Below are positions 17,124 to 25,900 of a DNA stretch of 58,674 nt, one piece after another (within the stretch, counting starts at the first letter, position 1; each line of letters starts with the position of its first letter). Origin of the DNA: Lentisphaerota bacterium (GTDB lineage: Bacteria; Verrucomicrobiota; Kiritimatiellia; CAIQIC01; Lenti-01); the NCBI GenBank assembly GCA_012514035.1, contig JAAZBB010000061.1, positions 1 through 58,674 on the forward strand, written 5' to 3'. Position numbers and translations under genes: made by a program. Below the pieces are notes generated by a model, which was given only the letters and a program-made list of their open reading frames with translations, did not search any database and was not told the origin of the DNA.

Positions 17124-19004
17124 CTAAAATCGCGCGCTGGCCACCAGTTCAGCGTAGCGTCCGTTGCGGGTCAGCAATTCCTCGTGGTTTCCGGATTCCA
17201 CAAGGCGGCCCTGGTCGAGGACAAGAATCAGGTCGGCGTGGCGGATCGTGGACAGGCGGTGGGCGATGATGAACGCCGTACGACCTTCCATCAGCCGGTC
17301 GAAACTGGCTTGAATCGCGCGCTCGGTCTCGGTGTCCACCGAACTGGTGGCTTCGTCCAGAATGACGATGCGCGGATCCTTCAGTATCATGCGCGCGATG
17401 GACAGGCGCTGGCGCTGGCCGCCCGACAGCTTGATGCCGCGTTCCCCGACCTGGCTTTCGTACTGCTCCGGGAGCGACTCGATGTAACTGGCGATGTTGG
17501 CGAACCGGGCGGCTTCGCGGATGCGTTCCAGATCAATCCGGCGGCGGGCGAAGGCAATGTTCTGGGCGACGGTGCCGTGGAAGAGGAAAGTTTCCTGGAA
17601 AACAATGCCGATGGCCTTGCGCAGGGCGTCGAGCCGCACGTCCTGGATGGGATGGTTGTCGATGAGGATCCGGCCCTGCTGGGGCTGGTAGAAGCGGGGG
17701 AGGAGCGACACCAGGGTGGTTTTGCCCGCGCCGGTGGACCCGACCACTGCCACCCGGCTGCCGGCGGGGGCGGTGAAGGATATGTCGTGCAGAACCGGCC
17801 GGTCGGCATGGTAGCCGAAGGTCACGTGCTCAAAGCGCACCTCGCCGCGCTGGAACTCCACCTCCACCGTGCCGGGTTCTTCGCGGACTTCCGGCGGCAG
17901 GTCCAGGAAGTCGAACACCCGCTGGGCGGCGGCGAGACCGCGCTGGATCACGTCGTAGAATCCGATCAGTTGTCCGATCGGGTCGAAGAACCGGCCCATC
18001 AGCGGCACGAAGGCCAGCACCATGCCCAGGGTGACGTGGCCCCGGCCGAGCACGACCAGCATGCCGCCGGCGACTCCGATCAGCAGCATGGCGGCATCGC
18101 GCGTGCCATAGAGAATCTGGTGGTTCAGGCTGAAGATGCGCATGGATTTGTTCACCAGCCGCGCCTGTTCGAGATTGGTGCGCAGGTAATCGCGCCGGGC
18201 CGTGCGTTCGCGCTCGAACGCCTTGATTTCGCGGATACCGGCGATGTTTTCCTGGATGGTCGCGCTGATGACGGAATACTGTTCGCGCATCTCGCGGTAG
18301 ATCGGGCGCTGGAGCCGTCGGATGCGCCGGACGGTCCAGGCGATGACGGGGATGGGCAGCAGGGTGAAGAGGAACAGCGCCGGACTCATTCCGATCATGA
18401 TCAGGGGCACGGTGACCAGGTGCGTGGAGGCGTAGAGCAGCACATAGGAATCGCGCAGCATGGATTCCATCTGTTCGGTGTCGCCGACCACCCGAGTCAT
18501 GATGGCGCCGGTGCGTTCCGCGTCGAAGTAGGAAACGGGCAGGCGATGCAGGTGACGGTTAACGCGGTGCTTCACATCGAGGATGATGCGCTGGCCCAGG
18601 CGGGTACCCAGGCGCCACATGAGCACGCCGATGGCGTTGGCGATCACGATCAGCGCCAAGGTGACGGCGAAGTAGCCCGCGGCCCAGATCAGCTTCGATC
18701 GGTTGTCGGGCAGGAGGGGGCCCAGGTCGAAAACGCGGCCGAAGAACGAAAACACACCGCCGCGCACCACCCCGTCGATGAACCAGGCCAGGCTGGCAGC
18801 GGGTATCAGGTTCAATATAGAGTTGAGAAAATAGAGCAGGTAGACCGCGAACAACTGCCGCCGGTACGGGCGGACGAACCGGGCTGCTCTGCCCAGCAAC
18901 CGGAAGTCCGGCCGGCCGGCCGGCTCCGGGACAGAGGGCCCGCGGCCGGAGCGCCAGGAGCCGGAGCGGGAGCGCATGCCGCCGCCGGAATCAGGCGGGC
19001 GCAT
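17124..19004 (-). CDS. MsbA-type ABC exporter (fused membrane and ATPase domains)
   Basis: This 626-residue half-transporter acts as a homodimer in the inner membrane. Six hydrophobic helices lie between about 48 and 350. The nucleotide-binding domain has Walker A GSTGAGKTT at 422-430, Q-loop VFQE near 468, signature LSGGQ at 526-530, Walker B VILDE at 547-551 and the H-loop His582. Length and layout match lipid A or multidrug flippases; the sequence alone does not tell lipid from drug. The first 14 bases overlap the end of the AGE-family gene upstream, so the two are co-transcribed. A Gly/Ser/Arg-rich N-terminal tail of about 35 residues precedes the membrane domain. Confidence 0.92.
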   Translation of the reverse strand: MRPPDSGGGMRSRSGSWRSGRGPSVPEPAGRPDFRLLGRAARFVRPYRRQLFAVYLLYFLNSILNLIPAASLAWFIDGVVRGGVFSFFGRVFDLGPLLPDNRSKLIWAAGYFAVTLALIVIANAIGVLMWRLGTRLGQRIILDVKHRVNRHLHRLPVSYFDAERTGAIMTRVVGDTEQMESMLRDSYVLLYASTHLVTVPLIMIGMSPALFLFTLLPIPVIAWTVRRIRRLQRPIYREMREQYSVISATIQENIAGIREIKAFERERTARRDYLRTNLEQARLVNKSMRIFSLNHQILYGTRDAAMLLIGVAGGMLVVLGRGHVTLGMVLAFVPLMGRFFDPIGQLIGFYDVIQRGLAAAQRVFDFLDLPPEVREEPGTVEVEFQRGEVRFEHVTFGYHADRPVLHDISFTAPAGSRVAVVGSTGAGKTTLVSLLPRFYQPQQGRILIDNHPIQDVRLDALRKAIGIVFQETFLFHGTVAQNIAFARRRIDLERIREAARFANIASYIESLPEQYESQVGERGIKLSGGQRQRLSIARMILKDPRIVILDEATSSVDTETERAIQASFDRLMEGRTAFIIAHRLSTIRHADLILVLDQGRLVESGNHEELLTRNGRYAELVASARF

Positions 19005-20127
19005 GCTGTTTGCCCTCTACGCACATCCGTAGTGAATGGTAGTCGGCTTTCCAGGCGTGGCCTTTCATCCGGCTGGTGACCACGCCGTTGCGGTCCACGG
19101 CGCTGAAGACTCCGCCATCTGCATCGACGAACTTTGTGAAATAGAAATCCGCGGTGCGGCGAAACGCTTCCCGATAGGGCCCATTGAATAGGCGCGCGGC
19201 CAGTCCGAAGGCCTTGACAGCTTCCGCCTGGGTCCAGAAACTGGCTGGGCCCGCACACCGTCCTTCGGTCAGATAGAATTGATCGGTGAAATGTCCGTCC
19301 GCCTGGACGGCGTGGGTCAGCGCTTTCTCGAGAATGGCCCGTTCCGTCTCTGCAGGCAGCTCGGCACCGGGCCATTCCCGGAAGAAACCGAACCATTCCA
19401 GGCCGTGGGCGAGCGAGGCGTAGGTTCCGGGAACTCGGCAGGGGGTTTGAAAGCTGTTTTCGAAGGCGTCGAAGGCGACGGTTTCCCGGGGATCGAGGAT
19501 GCGGGTCAGGAACAACTCGCGGACCTCGAACACCCGGCGGCCCAGTTGCTCTTCCGTGTGGCCCGCGTCGCGCAGGCAGTTGATCGCTTCCAGATAATGC
19601 AGCACGTTGTTGCCGGCAAATCGTCCCATGGGGGCGAAGAACCGGTCGCCTGTGCCCCAGCAGCCCAGGATGCCATCGGTCCGCAGCGAGCCGGGAATGG
19701 TCTTGTCCTCGATCTGCCGGAACAGGCGCCAGGCTTCGGCCCGCGCCTCGGATCGGCCGGTGGCTTGGGCATAGCGGGCCATGGCGATCACCACGAACAG
19801 GTTCATGTAGGTGTCCAGGCCGTCGGGCGCGTAGAGGGCGCCGTCGAGGAGTGAACTGTACCATCCGCCCGGGGTGCGGTGGCGGGTGGTGATGTGGTCG
19901 TAGAGGTGATCCGCGTGGGTGCGGCAGAAGCCCAGTCCCGCCCGCACTCCCTCGGCGTAGTTGTAGAGCAGGCGGGCCTGGACCAGGATGATCCGCTGGG
20001 AACTTGGGATGACCGTGCCGGTCGAATCGATCCGGTGGTGAAACCCGCCGGCGATGGGATCGTGACATCGTTCCCAGTAGCGCAGGATCGTTTCAAAATG
20101 ATGGCCAAAGGATCGCGTGTCGTTCAT
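18991..20127 (-). CDS. AGE-family sugar epimerase/isomerase
   Basis: This protein of about 378 residues has the (alpha/alpha)6-barrel features of N-acylglucosamine 2-epimerases and related cellobiose or mannose isomerases: GGFHHRID near the N-terminus, GGWYSSL, conserved aromatic residues, and the C-terminal KGHAWKADYHSLRMC block with the catalytic-type His. The start at MNDTRSFGHHFE is chosen because family similarity begins there; the in-frame codon 81 bp upstream adds unrelated residues. It precedes and overlaps the ABC exporter gene, so the pair may serve a sugar-containing exported product, which is inference. Substrate cannot be told from the sequence. Confidence 0.8.
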   Translation of the reverse strand: MNDTRSFGHHFETILRYWERCHDPIAGGFHHRIDSTGTVIPSSQRIILVQARLLYNYAEGVRAGLGFCRTHADHLYDHITTRHRTPGGWYSSLLDGALYAPDGLDTYMNLFVVIAMARYAQATGRSEARAEAWRLFRQIEDKTIPGSLRTDGILGCWGTGDRFFAPMGRFAGNNVLHYLEAINCLRDAGHTEEQLGRRVFEVRELFLTRILDPRETVAFDAFENSFQTPCRVPGTYASLAHGLEWFGFFREWPGAELPAETERAILEKALTHAVQADGHFTDQFYLTEGRCAGPASFWTQAEAVKAFGLAARLFNGPYREAFRRTADFYFTKFVDADGGVFSAVDRNGVVTSRMKGHAWKADYHSLRMCVEGKQHAPA

Positions 20128-20288
20128 GAAAGCGGAATCATGACACAGATGCCGCGAAGGGAAAATCCGGAAATGCCAATCAGAAATGCCAATCAGCCAC
20201 CACCGCATTCCGGGCGGTTCGGTTCAGCTGAAGAATCATCAAGCAACGTGGCGTTTGCCGGGCCTCGCTTCCCGCCGCACTGCAAATG

Positions 20289-20330
20289 TGGCCGATCGGT
20301 GTCCATGAAACAGGGATGCGCACGTTTGCA
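20289..20330 (+). repeat. Dispersed 42-bp repeat, copy A (upstream of ftsK)
   Basis: 37 of 42 bases match copy B at 55819-55860. Read from 20290 it encodes GRSVSMKQGCARLQ in frame with ftsK. See copy B and the findings. The interval 20128-20412 otherwise holds only the likely ftsK promoter. Confidence 0.7.
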
Positions 20331-20373
20331 GGTCTTCGGCGTCGGCGGAAAACAGCGTTGGCGGAAAGCGGTA

Positions 20374-20403
20374 TTGCATTGGGGGAATTCGGTTTGTTAT
20401 ATA
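20374..20403 (+). promoter_or_regulatory. Possible ftsK promoter
   Basis: TTGCAT (20374-20379) and TATATA (20398-20403) are 18 bases apart, and the -10 box ends only nine bases before the chosen ATG. If real, the transcript would be nearly leaderless, which fits the absence of a purine-rich ribosome-binding site there. Confidence 0.4.
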
Positions 20404-20412
20404 CCAATAAAT

Positions 20413-22929
20413 ATGGCTGGAAAGAAGGTCAAGGCGGCCAATGTGCGTCGGGAAGCCATCGGCATCCTGATGCAGGCGCTCTGGGTGTTGCTGTTGCTGG
20501 CTCTGGCATCCTACACGTGGAAGGATATCCCGTGGGAATGCAGTCCCTGCAATTGCCCTACCGTGAACTACATCGGACCGGTGGGGGCTTGGACGGCGTG
20601 GGGAATTTTCAAGCTATTCGGACTGGTCGGTTTCCTGTTCCCGCTTTTGCTGGCCATCTGGGGAGTGCTGATGATCATGCGGTCCGGCGATCGGGTCTGG
20701 CCGCGAGTATTGTGGATGCTGGCGATTCTGGCCGGGCTGTGCGTGCTGGTGGACATCCGGGCGGTGTTCTGGAACGACTGGGCGGGGGAACGGCTGAATC
20801 TCAACCTGATGCCGGGGGGCTTGCTGGGCTATTTCCTCGGACGGATGTTTCTGACGCACTTCCTGGGCGTCGTGGGCGCGGCGATCATCAGCACCGGCGT
20901 GGCCGTGGGCGGGATCTTTTTCGTGTCGCAGACGCATCCGGCCCTGCTGTGGCATGGCGCGGTGCAACTGTGGTCTGCCTGGCAAGCTCGCCGGGAAGAA
21001 CGGGCGGCGGGCCGGCGTACGGCCCAGGAACAGGCCGAGCGCGAGGCGAAACTCCTGGAGCGGGAACGGGAGAAGCTTGAACGGGAACTGGCCCGGGAAC
21101 GCCGTCGGCAGGAAAAGGAAGAACGCCGGCAGCAGAAGGAACGGGAGCATCAGGAACGGCTGGAGGCGCGGCGCCGGGAGGAAGAAGAGCGCCGGCGCCA
21201 GGCGGAGGCTTCCGCCGCGGCCCGCGAACAGGAAGAGGCCGCCCGCAAGGCCGCGTTCCTCAAGCGGCTGATGGAGCAGAAAAAAGCCGAGGAAGACAAG
21301 AAAGCGGCCGAAGAACGGGCCGCCCGGCAGGCGCGCCAGGAGGTGGAGAAATCCGGTCCGGAACCCGCCGCTCCCGGGGCCTCGCCGGCTCCCGCGTGGG
21401 TACTGCCGCCGATGTCGCTGTTGCAGCCCGTGCCCGAAGGGGCGGGGGTGCGCGCCGGTGCCCCGGAACTGGAACGCACCATCCATGTGATCCGCGCCAC
21501 GCTGGCGGAATTCGGAATCGAAGCGGAAGTGACGCATGTCGAGCAGGGGCCCGTGGTGACCCGCTACGAACTGCTGCCGGCGGCCGGCGTGAAGGTGGAG
21601 CGGATCGGCAACCTGCAAAACAACATCACTCTGGCCTTGAAGGCGGACAGCATCCGGGTGCAGGCCCCGATTCCCGGCAAGGGCGTGGTGGGCATTGAGG
21701 TGCCCAACCGCAGCGCGGCCCCGGTGGTGCTCCGCCAATTGATGGAAAGCACGGTGTGGTCGACTTCCAAGGCGGCGCTGCCGCTGGCCCTGGGCCAGGA
21801 TGTGGGCGGGCATGTGCTGATGGCCGATCTGGCGGCCCTGCCGCACCTGCTGATTGCCGGCGCGACGGGGCAGGGCAAGACCGTTTGCATGAACTCGATT
21901 TTGGCCGGGCTGCTGATGACGCGCACGCCCGAGGATCTCCGCTTGATCCTGATCGATCCCAAGATCGTGGAATTCGCGGGGTATAACGAGCTGCCGCACT
22001 TACTGGCGCCGGTGATCACCGACGCCAAAAAGGTCGTCAGCGGCCTCCGGTGGGCCATCCAGGAGATGGATCGCCGCTTCAAGTTGTTTCACCGGGCGAA
22101 CGTGCGCGACATCCGCTCGTACAATCAGCGGCCCCAGGCCGAACAGCCCGTGCTTTTCGCGGAAGGCGAGGGTTCGGACGGGGAGCCGGCGGAGGCCGGA
22201 GAGGAGGGCGAAGCCCTGCCGGCCCGGCTGCCCTACGTGGTGATCATCATTGACGAGCTGGCGGATTTGATGCTCATGGCCCAGCAGGAGATCGAGCCGC
22301 GCATTCAACGCCTGACCCAGTTGGCGCGGGCCACCGGCATCCACATGATCATCGCGACGCAGCGGCCGACCGTGGACATTATTACCGGCACGATCAAGTC
22401 GAACATCCCGGGCCGGATCGCGTTCAAGGTGGCGCAGAAGAACGACAGCCGGGTGGTCATCGACCAGGAAGGCGCGGACAAGCTGGTGGGGCGGGGCGAC
22501 ATGCTGGTGCTGACGGGCGCGAACAAGCTGCTGCGCGCACAGGGGGCCTGGACCAAGGACATGGAAATCCAGGCCATCGTGGACCACTGGAAACAGCAGG
22601 CCAAGCCGCGCTTCGAAAGCGACTTGCAGGCCAAGATCGAAGGCCGGGGCGGCGTGGAGCTGCCCGAAGCCCCGGAAGAGGACGAGGAATTGCTGCAGCA
22701 AGCCATTGAGGTGATTCGCCAAACCCGGCGCGCCAGCACGTCATCGATCCAGCGCCGACTCCGGATCGGGTATACCCGCGCGGCGCGGTTGATCGACATC
22801 CTCGAGGAAAAAGGCATGGTGGGGCCCCCGCGCGGGGCCGAGGCACGGGAAATCCTGTTCGACCTCGATGGCTTCCGTTCTCCGGACAGTCCGGACGACG
22901 ACTCGCCTAGGGAAGATTCGCCGGCATAG
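20413..22929 (+). CDS. ftsK: DNA translocase FtsK/SpoIIIE
   Basis: This 838-residue septal motor pumps chromosome ends through the closing division septum. The N-terminus has about four hydrophobic helices (residues 17-170). A Glu/Arg-rich helical linker spans 190-312. The motor has Walker A GATGQGKT (483-490), LILIDPK near 511 and Walker B VIIIDELADL (610-619). A gamma winged helix at 758-815 (SIQRRLRIGYTRAARLIDIL) would read orienting polar sequences. The frame is open 534 bp upstream, but the hydrophobic domain starts right after this ATG. The linker is short and strongly helical instead of the long Pro/Gln-rich one of E. coli. It heads a run of ten plus-strand envelope genes. Confidence 0.95.
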   Translation: MAGKKVKAANVRREAIGILMQALWVLLLLALASYTWKDIPWECSPCNCPTVNYIGPVGAWTAWGIFKLFGLVGFLFPLLLAIWGVLMIMRSGDRVWPRVLWMLAILAGLCVLVDIRAVFWNDWAGERLNLNLMPGGLLGYFLGRMFLTHFLGVVGAAIISTGVAVGGIFFVSQTHPALLWHGAVQLWSAWQARREERAAGRRTAQEQAEREAKLLEREREKLERELARERRRQEKEERRQQKEREHQERLEARRREEEERRRQAEASAAAREQEEAARKAAFLKRLMEQKKAEEDKKAAEERAARQARQEVEKSGPEPAAPGASPAPAWVLPPMSLLQPVPEGAGVRAGAPELERTIHVIRATLAEFGIEAEVTHVEQGPVVTRYELLPAAGVKVERIGNLQNNITLALKADSIRVQAPIPGKGVVGIEVPNRSAAPVVLRQLMESTVWSTSKAALPLALGQDVGGHVLMADLAALPHLLIAGATGQGKTVCMNSILAGLLMTRTPEDLRLILIDPKIVEFAGYNELPHLLAPVITDAKKVVSGLRWAIQEMDRRFKLFHRANVRDIRSYNQRPQAEQPVLFAEGEGSDGEPAEAGEEGEALPARLPYVVIIIDELADLMLMAQQEIEPRIQRLTQLARATGIHMIIATQRPTVDIITGTIKSNIPGRIAFKVAQKNDSRVVIDQEGADKLVGRGDMLVLTGANKLLRAQGAWTKDMEIQAIVDHWKQQAKPRFESDLQAKIEGRGGVELPEAPEEDEELLQQAIEVIRQTRRASTSSIQRRLRIGYTRAARLIDILEEKGMVGPPRGAEAREILFDLDGFRSPDSPDDDSPREDSPA

Positions 22930-22938
22930 GACGGGGAC

Positions 22939-25900
22939 ATGAACGGTATGGGCAGTCAATTGCGGGCGGCGCGCGAGCACCTGGGCATCACGGTGTCGGC
23001 GGCGGCCGCCGCCACTCATCTGAAACTCCTGGTTATTGATGCCATGGAGCGCGACGACTATCGCAAGTTGATTGCCCCGCCCTATGCCAAGGGCTTCTAC
23101 CGGATGTACTGCGGATATCTGGGCCTGGATCCCGAACCGTTTATCGAAAGCTACATGCAGGGGATCGGAGGGGCCGACGACAAGGCCGAACTGCTGCGCG
23201 ACCCCAACCAGAAGCCGGGGCTGTTCTCCGGACTCCAAAAGAAAATGAAAGCGCGCCAAGACCGCAAGGAAATCCAGCGGAAGGCCAAGGAAATCGCCGC
23301 CGCCCGCCGCCAGGCCCAGCCGGCGCATCCGGCGGAAGAACCGGCCGGGGCTTCGAAGGAGCCAGCGGCCGCGCCGCCGGACGCTTCCCTCCCGCCGTCG
23401 CGGAATGGGGAGCCGGCTGCCGGCCAGCAGGAACTGCCTCTGGCAACCCTCGCAAAACCAGCCATGACCGGGCAACAAGAGGAAGCCGACGCATCGGACA
23501 TGCCGCCCGCCGCGCCGGCACCAAAGCCCGCCGCGCCCGAATCTGTCGATCGGATCAATCCGGTTGCAGCCCTGCCACCCAGCCCGCCGGTGGAAGAAGC
23601 CAAACCGGTTCAGGTCGTGGCTCCGACGCCGTCGGTCGAGGAACCGCGTCCGCGCCGGATGCACGGCCTGGGTAAACGCAAGGAACCGCTTTCGCCGCGC
23701 GAAGAAGCCGAGGAACGCGCTCGGCTGGCCCTGGAGCGCCGCCGTCAATTGGAAGAAGCCTTGCGGCAGTCCGAGGAGGAACTCCGGCGGGCGCATGAAG
23801 AGGCGGAACGCCGCGCCCGCGAAGAAGTGGAACGCAAGGCGCAGGATGCCGAACAAAGCCGGCGCCAGTTGGAAAAGGAACTCAAGAAACGGGAACTGGC
23901 CGCCCAGAAGGCACGCGAAGAGGCCGAACGCCGTCTGCAGGAGGAGGCCGAGCGCCGCGCCCAGGAAGAAGCCGAACTGCGCAAACGGGAAGAGGCCGAA
24001 CGTCAGGCGCGCCTGGATGCCGAGTGCCGCATCCAGGAAATCGAGGCGAGTCGCCGTCAGCTCGAGGAGGAACTGAAACGCCGGGAAGAAGCCAGCCGGC
24101 TGGAACGGGAGGCGGTCGAAAGACTCTGGCAGGAAGAAGCCGAGAAGCGGAAACAGGAAGAGCTGGCCCAACAGGCGCGCGAAGCGGCCGAACGTCAGGC
24201 GCGCGAGGCCGCCGAGCGCCAGATGCACGAAACCGAAGAGCGCCGGCGGCAACTGGAAGAGGAACTCCGTCAATTCGAAGAGAATGCCCGGCGGGCGCGC
24301 GAAGCGGCCGAGCAGCGGGCGCGCGAGGATGCGGAACTCCGGGCACGCGAAGAGGCCGAACGCAAGGCGCGCGAAGAGGCGGAACGCGAGGCCCGGGCGG
24401 CTGCGGAACGGCAGGTCCAGGAAACGGAGGTTAAGCGCCGCCTGTTGGAAGAGGAATTGCAGCGGCGGGTTGAAGAGGCCCGCCTGGCGCGCGAGGAAGC
24501 CGAGCGCAAGGCCCGCGAAGAAGCCAAGCGGTTGGCGAAGGAAAAAGCCGAACAGGAGGCCCGGGAGGAGGCGGAACGGCAGGCCCGCCTGGCCGTGGAA
24601 CAGCAGGTGCGGGAAACCGAACAGGCCCGCCTCCGGCTGGAAGAAGAACTGCGGCGCCGCGAGGAAGAGGCGCGTGCGGCCCGTGAAGAAGCGGCGCGGC
24701 AGGCGGAAATCGAGGCCCGGCAGCGCGCCGAGGTGGAAGCGGAACTTCAGGCCCGCGAGGAAGCCGAACGCCAGGCGCGCGAGGTGGCCGAACAACAGGT
24801 CCGCGAAACAGAGGCCCGCCGTCTCCAGCTCGAGGAGGAGCTGCACCGGCGCGAGGAAGAAGCCCGACAGGCCCAGGCGGACGCGGAACAGCGTGCCCGC
24901 CAAGAGGCGGAGGAACGCGCCCGCATCGAGGCGGAACTGCTGACCCGCGAGGAGGCGGAACGGCAGGCCCGCCACGCCGCGGAATTGAAAGTGCGCGAAA
25001 TCGAGGAACAGCGCCGACGGCTGGAGGATGAACTGCAGCGCCTCGAAGAAGAGGCCCGCCTGGCGCAGGAGGAAGCCGAGCGCCGGGTCCAGGAGGAGAC
25101 CGAACGCCGCGCGCAGATGGAAGCCGAACACCAGGCGCGGGAAGAAGCCGAACACCGCGCCCGGGAGGAAGCGGAACGCCAGGCCCAGGAAATCGAAGAG
25201 CGCCGCCTCCAGCTCGAAGCCGAGATGCACCGCAAGGAAGAACTGGCCCAGCAGGAGCGAGAGAAGATGCAAAAGCTCCTGCAGGAGGAGGCGGAACGCC
25301 GGGCCCGCGAACAGGCCGAGCATGCCGCCCGCGAGGAGGCTGAGCGCCAGGCCCGGCAGGAAGCTGAAGAACGGCAGCGCCAGTTGCTGGAGGAGTTCGA
25401 ACGGCGGGAAGTGGAAGTGCGGATCGCCCGCGAAGAAGCGGTTCGTATCCAGGAGGAGTCCAACCGGCAGACCCGGGAAGCGGCTGAACACAAGCTGCGC
25501 GAGGCCGAAGATCGCCGCCGCCTGTTGGAGGAGGAACTGGTGCGGCGCGAGGAGCAGGCCCAGATCGCCCGCGAAGAGGCGGAACTCAAGGCCCAGGAGG
25601 AAGCCGCGCGCCGTGCCCAGGTCGAGGCCGAGTGGAAAGCCCGCGAGGAGACCGAACGCCAGGCCCGTGCGGCAGCGGAGCAACAGGTCCAAATGGTTGG
25701 CAACCGCCTGCAGGAACTGGAGGAGGAACTGCGGCGCCGCGAGGAAGATGCCCGGCTGGCTCGGGAAGAGGCGGAGCGCAAGGCGCAGGATGAAGCGGAA
25801 CGCCGGGCGCAGGTCGAGGCGGAATGGCAGGCCCGCGAGGAAACGGAACGCCAGGCCCGGGAGGAAATCGAACAAAAGGCCCAGATGACGGCGACGCGGT

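Noticed and set aside
17103-19079. 658-codon plus-strand frame opposite the ABC exporter
   Set aside because: Antisense shadow; Walker and signature motifs prove the minus-strand gene.
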